Positions 1-7,367 of a stretch of 12,413 nucleotides of DNA are shown one piece after another (position 1 is the first letter of the stretch; each line of letters begins with the position of its first letter). Position numbers and translations under genes: made by a program. The notes under the pieces are model-generated. The model was not told the origin of the DNA and did no database searches. It saw only the letters and a list, made by a program, of their open reading frames with translations. Origin of the DNA: Pseudomonadota bacterium (GTDB lineage Bacteria > Desulfobacterota > Desulfovibrionia > Desulfovibrionales > Desulfovibrionaceae); assembly GCA_023450535.1 (NCBI GenBank), contig JAEXGX010000071.1:1-12413 (forward strand), read 5' to 3'.

Positions 1-524
1 GCGTGCCCGTACTCCTGTTACTTTTTCTGTTCTATTTCGGCCTGTTTAATATCATCGGGCTGGATCTTGGCATGATCGGCTCTTCCTGTGCCGTCCTTGG
101 TCTGGCCAGTGCGGCCTATCAGTCCCAGATATTTCGCGGTTCCATTCAAAGCCTGCCCGCAGGGCAGCTTAAGGCAGGCCGTGCGCTCGGCATGACGGAA
201 ATGCAGTGCATACGTTCCGTCATTCTTCCTCAGGCTCTGCGCATTTCCATTCCCGCGTGGTCCAATGAATATTCCATCCTGCTCAAAGATTCCGCCATGT
301 GTTTTGCTCTCGGCACGCCGGAGATCATGGCCCGTACACACTTTGTAGCCTCCCGCACCTACGAGTATCTTCCTCTTTATATTGCTGCGGGCTGCATCTA
401 TTTTCTCATCACCCTCGCCGGCATAACGCTCTTGCGTCGTCTTGAACGCAAAGTACGCATTCCCGGTTATGCCTCTGCAGACATGTCGGGGGATATGGCG
501 GGCGGAATGCAGACGGGCATGTAG
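1..524 (+). CDS. Polar amino acid ABC transporter permease, 5' end missing
   Basis: C-terminal 173 residues of an inner-membrane permease of the HisM/GlnP family, which forms the channel for polar amino acid import. The frame is open to the window edge; the first codon shown (GTG at 3) is internal, because related permeases have a whole N-terminal half before this point and the reading matches the family's RGxPxxxQ region. The EAA loop that contacts the ATPase is at about residues 54-78 (GQLKAGRALGM followed by ILPQALR). Hydrophobic helices are visible at about 2-20, 25-40 and 125-145. It ends with the usual LERKVRIPGY, then an unusual 16-residue tail with Met at 161, 165, 169 and 173, exactly every fourth residue. 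The ATPase gene starts 51 bases downstream and a second permease follows, so the two permeases probably form a heterodimer. The substrate cannot be told from the sequence. Confidence 0.9.
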   Translation, partial: VPVLLLLFLFYFGLFNIIGLDLGMIGSSCAVLGLASAAYQSQIFRGSIQSLPAGQLKAGRALGMTEMQCIRSVILPQALRISIPAWSNEYSILLKDSAMCFALGTPEIMARTHFVASRTYEYLPLYIAAGCIYFLITLAGITLLRRLERKVRIPGYASADMSGDMAGGMQTGM

Positions 525-575
525 CCGCTGCGGCTCTCTGTAAAAAACGTTTCGGAAAGCATACAAGGAATCCTG

Positions 576-1346
576 ATGAACGCCTCCTTCCCTCTGCTGC
601 AAGTGCGCGGCGTCAGTAAAAAACTCGGCGGGCGCGCTATCCTGCACGATGTGTCCATCACTGCAGATCCCGGCGATCTCAAGGTGCTCATCGGCCCTTC
701 CGGCGCAGGCAAGAGCACCTTTCTCCAATGTATCAACCGGTTGATCGCGCCGGACGAAGGAGAAATTCTGCTGAACGGTACCCCCATCGACGGAAGCAGC
801 ACGGCGGAACTGTGCCGTCTGCGGCAGGAAGTAGGGATGATTTTCCAGGATTTCAACCTGTTTGACCATCTCACGGCGGAGGCCAACGTGGCTCTTGCCC
901 TGCGCAAGGTGCGCGGACTCTCTTCCCCGGACGCCAAGCGCCGCGCCCGGCAGGAATTGCAGCGCGTTGGGCTTGCCAACCGGGCCGGACTCTATCCGGC
1001 CCAACTTTCCGGCGGGCAGAAACAGCGCGTGGCCATCGCCCGTGCCCTGGCCATGGATCCCAAGGTCTTGCTGCTGGATGAACCCACCTCCGCCCTGGAC
1101 CCGGAACTGGTGGGCGAAGTGCTTGCCGTGATCCGGGACCTCGCCGCAGGCGGCATGCCCATGATCATGGCCACGCATCAGATGGATTTCGCCCGTTCTC
1201 TGGCCACGGAAATTCTGTTTATGGAAACCGGTCGCATCATCGAACAGGGCAGTCCCGCCGATCTGCTGGCTCCGGGAGCAAACACCCGCACCCGGGATTT
1301 CTGCGGCCGACTCGTCGCCTCCGAAACCGGCAATACCGGAGAATAG
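576..1346 (+). CDS. Polar amino acid ABC transporter ATP-binding protein (GlnQ/HisP type)
   Basis: Cytoplasmic ATPase of 256 residues that powers the importer encoded on either side of it. All nucleotide-binding elements are present: Walker A GPSGAGKST (40-48), Q-loop Gln91, signature LSGGQKQRVAIARAL (144-158), Walker B VLLLDEP (164-170), D-loop SALD (172-175) and the switch histidine His201. Length and motifs are normal for the single-domain polar amino acid uptake ATPases (about 240-260 residues). The ATG at 576 is preceded by AAGGAA (565-570) with 5 bases of spacing. The gene lies between two permease genes, and its stop codon TAG (1344-1346) forms part of the ribosome-binding site of the next gene, which implies coupled expression. 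No periplasmic binding protein is in the window; it is probably upstream or elsewhere. Family assignment is secure; the amino acid specificity is unknown. Confidence 0.95.
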   Translation: MNASFPLLQVRGVSKKLGGRAILHDVSITADPGDLKVLIGPSGAGKSTFLQCINRLIAPDEGEILLNGTPIDGSSTAELCRLRQEVGMIFQDFNLFDHLTAEANVALALRKVRGLSSPDAKRRARQELQRVGLANRAGLYPAQLSGGQKQRVAIARALAMDPKVLLLDEPTSALDPELVGEVLAVIRDLAAGGMPMIMATHQMDFARSLATEILFMETGRIIEQGSPADLLAPGANTRTRDFCGRLVASETGNTGE

Positions 1347-1350
1347 GAGG
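1344..1350 (+). promoter_or_regulatory. Ribosome-binding site overlapping a stop codon
   Basis: TAGGAGG is a near-perfect Shine-Dalgarno sequence placed 5 bases before the GTG start at 1356. Its first three bases are the stop codon of the ATPase gene, so ribosomes ending there sit on the next start site. This supports the GTG start and translational coupling. Confidence 0.8.
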
Positions 1351-1355
1351 CCGTC

Positions 1356-2048
1356 GTGCTGGAGTTCATTGATTTCACCTTTTTGGCCGACCGGGTTGTT
1401 CCCGCACTCAACCGGGGGCTGGATGTTTCGCTCAAGCTGATCATTCCCGCTGCGCTCATCGGCGGCGCGCTCGGCATATTCACCGGAATTGTACGCGTGT
1501 TCGGCCCTCGCTGGGCCCGCCGCCTGGCCAACGCCGCCGTAGCCGTGATCCGGGGCGTGCCGCTCACCGTGCAACTGATGATCCTCTATTTTGGCCTGCC
1601 CAATATTCCCTACCTGCGTATAGATCTCGAACCCTACACCGCCGCGCTGGTGGGTTTCATCTTCTGCACCGGCGCCTATCAATCGGAATATGTGCGCGGC
1701 GCGTTGCTCTCCATCCGGCAGGGCCAGATCCGCGCGGGGCTGGCTCTGGGCATGACAAAATTGCAAATCATCACGTCCATCGTGATGCCGCAGGCCGTGC
1801 GTCGCGCCCTGCCCGGTTGCGGAAACGAGATCATTTACCTTATCAAGTATTCCTCGCTTGCCTATATCATCACCTGTATCGAACTCACAGGCCGGGCCAA
1901 GACCCTGATTTCCCAGACCTACCGCCCCACAGAGGTCTATCTGACCGCCGCTCTCTACTATCTGGCGATGGTCACCCTGGCCACCTGGCTGCTTAACTGG
2001 CTGGAACGTAAACTCGCCATCCCCGGCTTTGGCAAAAACAACACCTGA
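1356..2048 (+). CDS. Polar amino acid ABC transporter permease
   Basis: Complete inner-membrane permease of 230 residues, HisM/GlnP family, the likely partner of the truncated permease at the window start. The start is GTG at 1356, chosen for the strong TAGGAGG 5 bases before it. The N-terminus has a hydrophobic helix at about 24-46. The conserved RGVPLTVQLMILYFG segment is at about 66-80, and the EAA loop that docks on the ATPase is at about 123-147 (GQIRAGLALGM, then IVMPQAVRRALPG). Further helices lie near 93-108, 158-175 and 197-216. It closes with WLERKLAIPGFG, the family's typical end, without the Met-rich tail of the first permease. It is the third transporter gene in an unbroken row, and lepA begins 7 bases after its stop. 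The substrate is not evident. Confidence 0.93.
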   Translation: MLEFIDFTFLADRVVPALNRGLDVSLKLIIPAALIGGALGIFTGIVRVFGPRWARRLANAAVAVIRGVPLTVQLMILYFGLPNIPYLRIDLEPYTAALVGFIFCTGAYQSEYVRGALLSIRQGQIRAGLALGMTKLQIITSIVMPQAVRRALPGCGNEIIYLIKYSSLAYIITCIELTGRAKTLISQTYRPTEVYLTAALYYLAMVTLATWLLNWLERKLAIPGFGKNNT

Positions 2049-2055
2049 GAACATC

Positions 2056-3861
2056 ATGTCCGCATTGGAACATCTTCGCAATTTCTGCATCATCGCCCAC
2101 ATCGACCACGGCAAGTCCACGCTGGCCGATCGTATTCTCGAATATACCGGCCTCGTAAGCGACCGCGAAAAACGCGATCAGTATCTGGACAAGATGGATC
2201 TGGAGCGCGAGCGCGGCATCACCATCAAGGCGCAGACCGTCCGTATTCCCTACAAGGACAAGGACGGCACACCATATATTCTGAACCTCATCGATACGCC
2301 CGGCCATGTGGACTTCAACTATGAAGTCTCCCGCTCTCTTGCAGCCTGCGACGGTGCGCTGCTGGTCGTAGACGCCACACAGGGCGTGGAAGCGCAAACC
2401 CTGGCCAACGTCTATCTGGCACTGGATCACAACCATGAAGTTGTGCCGGTGCTGAACAAGATTGACCTGCCCAGCGCCGACGCCGACCGCGTCAAGGCCG
2501 AAATTGAAGAAAGCATCGGGCTGGACTGTTCTGACGTCGTGGCTGTTTCAGCCAAGACGGGCCTGAACATCGACCGGGTGCTGGATGCGATTATCCACCG
2601 CCTTCCCGCGCCCAAGGGCAACCTCCAGGCCCCGCTCAAGGCACTTATCTTCGACTCCTGGTATGACTCCTATCAGGGCGTGGTGGTGCTGTTCCGCATC
2701 ATGGACGGCATTCTGCGCCTGGGCGACAACATCCGGCTCATGGCTTCCGGCCGCGAATATGAAGTGGTGCGCCTGGGCGTATTCTCCCCCGACGCGGTGG
2801 ACATGAAGGAACTCTCTGCCGGAGAGGTGGGCTTTCTCTGCGCCAATATCAAGGAACTGGGGCACGCCCGCGTGGGCGACACCATCACCCTGACCGAGCG
2901 CCCGGCGGAAGCGTCCGTGCCCGGCTTCAAGGAAGTACAGCCCATGGTCTTCTGCGGACTCTACCCCACGGACGCGGCGGACTATGAAAACCTCAAAACC
3001 GCGCTGGAAAAGCTCCAGCTCAACGACGCGGCCTTCTCCTACGAGCCGGAAACCTCACAGGCGCTGGGCTTCGGCTTCCGCTGCGGCTTCCTCGGGCTGC
3101 TGCACATGGAAATCATCCAGGAACGGCTGGAGCGGGAGTTCCAGGTGGAACTCATCGCCACCGCCCCTTCGGTAATCTACAAGGTAGACACCACGGATGG
3201 CAAAACCCTGACCATCGACAACCCGTCAAAACTGCCCGACCCCGCGAAAATTTCCGCCCTGTACGAGCCCTATGTCAAGATGGACATCCATGTGCCCAAC
3301 GACTTTGTGGGCAACGTGTTCAAGCTGTGCGAAGAAAAGCGCGGCATTCAAAAAAATATGGGCTATCTCACACAGAACCGGGTTATCATCACCTATGAGT
3401 TGCCTTTTGCGGAAATCGTGTATGATTTCTTTGACCGACTGAAGTCCGGCACCAAGGGCTATGCCTCCATGGACTATGAACCCATCGACTACCGCGAATC
3501 CAACCTGGTCAAGCTGGACATTCTGCTCAACGGCGACCCCGTGGACGCACTGGCCGTCATCGTGCATAAAGACAAGGCCTACAGCTATGGCCGCGCCCTG
3601 GCGCTCAAACTCAAGCGCACCATTCCGCGCCAACTCTTTGAGGTAGCCATTCAGGCCGCCATCGGCCAGAAGGTCATTGCCCGCGAAACCGTTTCGGCTT
3701 TCCGTAAAAATGTCACCGCGAAATGCTACGGCGGCGACATCACCCGTAAGCGCAAGCTGCTGGAAAAACAGAAGGAAGGTAAGCGCCGCATGAAGCGCAT
3801 GGGCAACGTGGAGCTGCCGCAGGAGGCCTTCCTCGCCGCGCTCCAGGTGGGGGATGAATAA
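2056..3861 (+). CDS. lepA: Elongation factor 4 (LepA), ribosome back-translocating GTPase
   Basis: Translational GTPase of 601 residues, the normal LepA length. It binds ribosomes and is known for back-translocation and a role under ionic stress and in initiation. The G domain has all motifs: G1 AHIDHGKST (14-22), switch region with RGITIK (53-58), G3 DTPGH (80-84), G4 NKID (134-137) and G5 SAK (165-167). The EF-G-like domains follow, and the LepA-specific basic C-terminus ends the protein (KRKLLEKQKEGKRRMKRMG, then the VELPQEAF element). I chose ATG 2056 over the in-frame TTG at 2029: it gives the usual N-terminus, and GAGA (2047-2050) lies 5 bases before it. The TTG lies inside the upstream permease gene. 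With only 7 bases between stop and start, lepA appears to be cotranscribed with the transporter; more often it sits beside lepB. Identity is very secure. Confidence 0.98.
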   Translation: MSALEHLRNFCIIAHIDHGKSTLADRILEYTGLVSDREKRDQYLDKMDLERERGITIKAQTVRIPYKDKDGTPYILNLIDTPGHVDFNYEVSRSLAACDGALLVVDATQGVEAQTLANVYLALDHNHEVVPVLNKIDLPSADADRVKAEIEESIGLDCSDVVAVSAKTGLNIDRVLDAIIHRLPAPKGNLQAPLKALIFDSWYDSYQGVVVLFRIMDGILRLGDNIRLMASGREYEVVRLGVFSPDAVDMKELSAGEVGFLCANIKELGHARVGDTITLTERPAEASVPGFKEVQPMVFCGLYPTDAADYENLKTALEKLQLNDAAFSYEPETSQALGFGFRCGFLGLLHMEIIQERLEREFQVELIATAPSVIYKVDTTDGKTLTIDNPSKLPDPAKISALYEPYVKMDIHVPNDFVGNVFKLCEEKRGIQKNMGYLTQNRVIITYELPFAEIVYDFFDRLKSGTKGYASMDYEPIDYRESNLVKLDILLNGDPVDALAVIVHKDKAYSYGRALALKLKRTIPRQLFEVAIQAAIGQKVIARETVSAFRKNVTAKCYGGDITRKRKLLEKQKEGKRRMKRMGNVELPQEAFLAALQVGDE

Positions 3862-3886
3862 TCCGCCAGCTTGAAGCTTCTCCCTT

Positions 3887-3913
3887 TTTGAGGGGGCTCC
3901 TCACCCCCTCAAA
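3887..3913 (+). terminator. Perfect 10-bp hairpin after lepA, possible terminator
   Basis: A perfect inverted repeat: TTTGAGGGGG (3887-3896), a 7-base loop, then CCCCCTCAAA (3904-3913). It begins 25 bases after the lepA stop. It is GC-rich and stable but has no T-run after it on either strand, so it is not a textbook intrinsic terminator. It may instead protect the mRNA 3' end. Confidence 0.5.
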
Positions 3914-3938
3914 CTCCCCTCGGCACCTGCCCGAAGGG

Positions 3939-3987
3939 TGACGGGCAAGCCCGTCATTTCCCTTGGTCGCGAAGCGGCTTAGGGAAA
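3939..3987 (+). repeat. Two tandem hairpins after lepA
   Basis: Directly after the first hairpin come two more. One is TGACGGGC (3939-3946) with GCCCGTCA (3949-3956) around two bases. The second has an outer stem TTTCCCT (3957-3963) with AGGGAAA (3981-3987) and an inner stem GTCGC/GCGGC (3966-3970, 3974-3978; one G-T pair) closed by GAA. The rest of the gap up to the next gene (3988-4101) shows no clear gene or promoter. The packing suggests an intergenic repeat element or a decayed terminator cluster. Confidence 0.45.
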
Positions 3988-4101
3988 CAGAGAGCAACAC
4001 GGGCGCAGTAGGCCCTGCCCCCTAATTATGATACGTTGAGGCTGTTGAAAACTCACCAGCCCTTCCCATTTCTTTCACATGGAGTCTTGAACTTTTCCAT
4101 T

Positions 4102-5373
4102 ATGCTCGACAGCTTTTTGACCTGGGCGCAAGCCTTTATGCTGCAAGTAGCGCTGGCCGCCCGTTCCGGGTACAGCCTTACTGTCCCCGCCGTTTCCGCC
4201 ATTTTCTTTTTTTTCGTCCTTTTCCGGGGTATACGGCCTCTCCCCATTCCTCGTTTTTGTAAGGTGTTATGCGCTATCCCGGCCTTCCTTGGGGCGTTCT
4301 ACATTCTCATTTACATTTCTCTCTCCCGGGGGAGCGCATTCTCTGACGAACTGCAAACGCCGCTCACGCTCCTGAGTTTCATCAGCGCCGTGGTCATCAT
4401 ATGGGCGCTTATTCTGATCGGCCGGGATATCTGCCTTGCGGCGCGCGCCCTGTTCAGGTTCGCCCGGAAATTCACCGCGCGTCGAAGCACAAGTTCGACG
4501 GAGAAGATGGCCGCGCCCCATCCTGAAACCGAAAGACTGCCCGATCCCTCCCGCCGCCGTTTTCTGCGTAACGGCAGTTTGCTGCTGGCCGCCGGTGTTA
4601 CAGGGAGCCTCGGAGCGCACAATGCACTGGGAGCGCCACAGGTCATCCCCGTAGACCTCAAGCTGCCTCGCCTGCCTCTTGCCCTTGACGGGCTGCGTAT
4701 TGTCCAGCTCTCCGATCTGCATGTCAGCCCGGTGCTATCCCGCGAATGGGTACAGACGGTTGTGGAAAAAGCTAACGCACTTCACCCCGATCTTGTCCTG
4801 CTCACGGGAGATTTCGTGGATGGGCACCCCGAAGAGCTTATGAGGGGAATGGAGCCCCTGATGGGATTAAACGCCCGTTACGGCGTCCATTCCTGCACCG
4901 GCAATCACGATTTCTATTCCGGCCTGACGGCATGGCTGCCCCACTTCCGTGAGCTGGGGCTCAATGTCCTGCGTAATGAACACACGGTGCTGAATATCAA
5001 CGGTACCCCGCTGACCCTGATCGGCCTGCATGATCTGAACGAGCGGATAGCCGGGCAGGGACCAGACATCCAGCGTGCCCTCGCAGGCGCACCGCAAGAC
5101 GCCTTCCGCATCCTGCTTGAGCATCACCCGCAGGAAGCGCCGCACCGGGGAGGACTCGTCGATCTCATGCTTTCCGGGCACACCCACGGCGGGCAAATTC
5201 CGCTGCTTGCCCCGCTTGTCCGCCGGGCGAACAACGGGTTTATAGCCGGGAGCTACCACGTCGGCGACATGCTCCTCTATGTCAACCGAGGCACCGGAAT
5301 ATGGGGCGGCCTTCCTCTGCGCCTTGGCGTTCCGGCGGAAATCTCCCTGCTCACGCTGCGCCGTCCGAAATAA
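4102..5373 (+). CDS. Membrane-anchored metallophosphoesterase with internal Tat motif (YkuE/YaeI type)
   Basis: Calcineurin-like metallophosphoesterase, 423 residues from ATG 4102. The N-terminal part has three likely membrane helices (about 24-43, 54-74, 88-108) and a basic linker. A twin-arginine motif S-RRRFL (150-155) is followed by a hydrophobic stretch and a small-residue end near GAP (177-179). The catalytic domain starts near 198 with the dinuclear metal motifs SDLH (204-207), GDFVDG (236-241), GNHD (267-270), HH in LLEHHP (341-342) and GHTHGGQ (359-365). This resembles YkuE of Bacillus subtilis, a Tat-exported phosphoesterase, and YaeI of E. coli; substrates in this family are lipids or wall-linked phosphodiesters, unknown here. 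The enzyme domain probably faces the periplasm. The start is uncertain: in-frame TTG codons at 4036 and 4087 are possible, and no start has a well-spaced ribosome site. It appears to be transcribed alone, 240 bases after lepA. Confidence 0.85.
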   Translation: MLDSFLTWAQAFMLQVALAARSGYSLTVPAVSAIFFFFVLFRGIRPLPIPRFCKVLCAIPAFLGAFYILIYISLSRGSAFSDELQTPLTLLSFISAVVIIWALILIGRDICLAARALFRFARKFTARRSTSSTEKMAAPHPETERLPDPSRRRFLRNGSLLLAAGVTGSLGAHNALGAPQVIPVDLKLPRLPLALDGLRIVQLSDLHVSPVLSREWVQTVVEKANALHPDLVLLTGDFVDGHPEELMRGMEPLMGLNARYGVHSCTGNHDFYSGLTAWLPHFRELGLNVLRNEHTVLNINGTPLTLIGLHDLNERIAGQGPDIQRALAGAPQDAFRILLEHHPQEAPHRGGLVDLMLSGHTHGGQIPLLAPLVRRANNGFIAGSYHVGDMLLYVNRGTGIWGGLPLRLGVPAEISLLTLRRPK

Positions 5374-5458
5374 AACACCACGAATGGTTCATCCAGGCTG
5401 GGCGCGTTTTTGTGCCACTTAATTCTCACACGCCGCCCAGTCATGCTTTGCCGCCGAC

Positions 5459-5481
5459 GCCTGTATGCCCTTCATGCAGGC
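5459..5481 (+). terminator. Weak hairpin downstream of the phosphoesterase gene
   Basis: GCCTGTAT (5459-5466) pairs with ATGCAGGC (5474-5481), with one G-T pair and a 7-base loop, 85 bases after the phosphoesterase stop. No T-run follows, so a terminator role is only possible. Confidence 0.25.
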
Positions 5482-5633
5482 ATACCCCCTTGAGGCTCTC
5501 ATCGGGTGACACGTCACAAATTCATTGCAGTTACTCCGGCTTCACGAAGAACCTCACTTCGAGCAACACCATAGAGCGCTTCACGTTTGAGCGAAGCCGT
5601 TTCCACGCATACCCTCTGAAAATAAATAATTCA

Positions 5634-5653
5634 ATATCGCTATGTTACGATAT
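5634..5653. promoter_or_regulatory. Inverted repeat ATATCG-N8-CGATAT
   Basis: A perfect 6-bp inverted repeat with 8 bases between arms, in AT-rich DNA about 235-255 bases before the catalase start. It could be a regulator site, but no known motif was recognised, and an AT-rich stretch yields such repeats by chance. Confidence 0.25.
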
Positions 5654-5775
5654 ATTTTCGATTAAAAATATCTGCCAGCGAGGGATAGAACAAAGGTGAG
5701 CCTCTGCTTTATTCCACTCCATGAGCAGTCTCATTTTAAAATTGTTCGAGTCGCACAGACTATTCGGAATCATTA

Positions 5776-5804
5776 TTGACAAAAGTTCATTTTCGGACTA
5801 ATTT
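5776..5804 (+). promoter_or_regulatory. Putative sigma-70 promoter of the catalase gene
   Basis: A consensus -35 TTGACA (5776-5781) is followed after 17 bases by TAATTT (5799-5804), a moderate -10. Transcription would start near 5811, giving a leader of about 78 bases. No clear PerR, Fur or OxyR box was recognised around it. Confidence 0.5.
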
Positions 5805-5875
5805 GCAATAAAAGCATTCAATGACGAGCATGACGCCGGATTTCCTGCCGGGTACGGCACGCTCCCACACCCCAC

Positions 5876-5882
5876 AAAGGAG
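5876..5882 (+). promoter_or_regulatory. Ribosome-binding site deciding the catalase start
   Basis: AAAGGAG touches the in-frame ATG at 5883 directly but lies 6 bases before the ATG at 5889. The spacing favours 5889 as the real start. Confidence 0.75.
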
Positions 5883-5888
5883 ATGAAC

Positions 5889-7349
5889 ATGGCTGAAAAC
5901 AAACTCACCACCAATGCCGGCGCCCCTGTTGTAGACAACCAGAATGCCCTCACTGCAGGCCCGCGTGGCCCCATGCTGCTGCAAGATACCTGGTTTCTGG
6001 AAAAACTGGCCCATTTTGATCGGGAAGTCATTCCGGAGCGGCGCATGCACGCCAAAGGCTCCGGCGCGTACGGCAATTTTACCGTTACCCATGATATCAG
6101 CAAATACACAAAAGCCGCTATCTTTTCCGAAGTCGGCAAGAAAACAGACCTGTTCATGCGTTTTTCCACTGTGGCGGGCGAGCGTGGAGCAGCCGACGCG
6201 GAACGCGACATCCGCGGATTCGCCATCAAATTCTATACCGGGCAGGGCAACTGGGATCTGGTAGGCAACAATACCCCCGTCTTTTTCCTGCGCGACCCAC
6301 TCAAATTTCCCGACCTGAATCACGTGGTCAAACGCGACCCGCGCACCAACTTGCGCAGCCCCAAAAACAACTGGGATTTCTGGACTCTGTTGCCTGAAGC
6401 TCTGCATCAAGTCACGGTGGTCATGAGCGATCGCGGCATTCCGGCCTCTTACCGGCATATGCACGGCTTCGGCAGTCATACCTTCAGCTTCATCAGCCCG
6501 GATAATGAGCGCTTCTGGGTGAAATTCCACTTCAAGACTCAACAGGGCATTAAAAACCTCACCGATGCCGAGGCCGAAGCTCTGATCGGCAAAGATCGGG
6601 AAAGTCACCAGAGAGATCTGTTTGAAGCCATCGAACGCGGCGATTACCCCCGCTGGACGATGTACGTGCAAATCATGCCCGAAACCGACGCGGAAAAGCT
6701 GCCCTACCATCCCTTTGACCTCACCAAGGTGTGGTACCATAAAGATTACCCGCTGATCGAAGTGGGTGTGCTTGAACTCAACCGCAACCCGGAAAACTAC
6801 TTCGCCGAAGTGGAACAAGCCGCCTTCAACCCCGCCAACGTCGTGCCGGGCATCAGTTTCTCCCCGGACAAGATGCTCCAGGGCCGCCTCTTCTCCTACG
6901 GCGACGCACAGCGCTACCGCCTGGGCGTCAACCACCATCTCATTCCGGTCAACGCCTCGCGCTGTCCTTTCCACAGCTACCACCGCGATGGAGCTATGCG
7001 CGTGGACGGCAACTACGGCGGTCACACGAGTTACGAACCCAACAGCTACGGGGCGTGGCAAGAACAGCCTGATTACGCTGAGCCGCCGCTGAAAATCGAC
7101 GGTTCCGCCGCGCGCTGGAATTTCCGCGAAGATGACGACGACTATTACACTCAGCCCGGCAAGCTGTTCAGATTGATGACACCGGAGCAGCAGGAAGCCC
7201 TGTTTGGCAATACGGCCCGCGCTATGGATGATGCGCCCAGAGAAATCAAACTGCGCCATATCCGCAATTGCTGGAAAGCCGATCCCGCCTACGGCCAGGG
7301 CGTGGCCGACGCCATGAACCTCAAGCTGGAAGACGCGGATCTGTCTTAG
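5889..7349 (+). CDS. katA: Monofunctional haem catalase, small-subunit type
   Basis: Catalase of 486 residues, which splits hydrogen peroxide to water and oxygen. The length is that of small-subunit catalases such as Helicobacter pylori or Bacillus subtilis KatA. The distal active-site signature FDREVIPERRMHAKGSGAYG spans 43-62 with catalytic His54; the distal Asn is 127 in GNNTPVFF; the proximal haem ligand is Tyr337 in RLFSYGD. ENYFAEVEQAAF and NVVPGISFSPDKMLQGR are typical of the family. There is no signal peptide, so it is cytoplasmic. ATG 5889 is preferred to ATG 5883 because of the ribosome site spacing. It appears monocistronic: a putative promoter lies about 85-113 bases upstream and a long hairpin terminator lies 160 bases downstream. 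In an anaerobe it would serve protection against oxygen exposure. No key residue is missing. Confidence 0.97.
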   Translation: MAENKLTTNAGAPVVDNQNALTAGPRGPMLLQDTWFLEKLAHFDREVIPERRMHAKGSGAYGNFTVTHDISKYTKAAIFSEVGKKTDLFMRFSTVAGERGAADAERDIRGFAIKFYTGQGNWDLVGNNTPVFFLRDPLKFPDLNHVVKRDPRTNLRSPKNNWDFWTLLPEALHQVTVVMSDRGIPASYRHMHGFGSHTFSFISPDNERFWVKFHFKTQQGIKNLTDAEAEALIGKDRESHQRDLFEAIERGDYPRWTMYVQIMPETDAEKLPYHPFDLTKVWYHKDYPLIEVGVLELNRNPENYFAEVEQAAFNPANVVPGISFSPDKMLQGRLFSYGDAQRYRLGVNHHLIPVNASRCPFHSYHRDGAMRVDGNYGGHTSYEPNSYGAWQEQPDYAEPPLKIDGSAARWNFREDDDDYYTQPGKLFRLMTPEQQEALFGNTARAMDDAPREIKLRHIRNCWKADPAYGQGVADAMNLKLEDADLS

Positions 7350-7367
7350 AGAAAAAGCTTGTCTTTT

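Larger units (their letters stand above)
5374..5888. other. Gene-free region between phosphoesterase and catalase
   Basis: About 515 bases without a supportable gene. The first half is of mixed composition; the part from about 5620 is AT-rich. It holds a hairpin at 5459-5481, a short inverted repeat GTGAC-AC-GTCAC at 5506-5517, an inverted repeat at 5634-5653 and a likely catalase promoter near 5776-5804. Open frames here overlap the phosphoesterase end or lack ribosome sites and known motifs. Confidence 0.6.

Noticed and set aside
523..535. AGCCG-CTG-CGGCT hairpin at the stop of the first permease
   Set aside because: Only 5 bp, overlaps the stop codon and lies inside a transporter operon; unlikely to terminate transcription.
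2029..2055. Upstream TTG start for lepA
   Set aside because: It lies inside the permease gene, has no ribosome site and would add nine residues not typical of LepA.
18..2120. 700-residue open frame on the minus strand opposite the transporter genes
   Set aside because: It lies antisense to three clearly identified genes, has low-complexity composition and no recognisable motif; a shadow of GC-rich codon use.
5301..5699. 132-residue frame overlapping the end of the phosphoesterase gene
   Set aside because: No ribosome site, no recognisable domain, and it starts inside the conserved C-terminus of the phosphoesterase.
5720..5800. 26-residue small open frame starting at ATG 5720
   Set aside because: No Shine-Dalgarno sequence before it, and it overlaps the putative catalase promoter.
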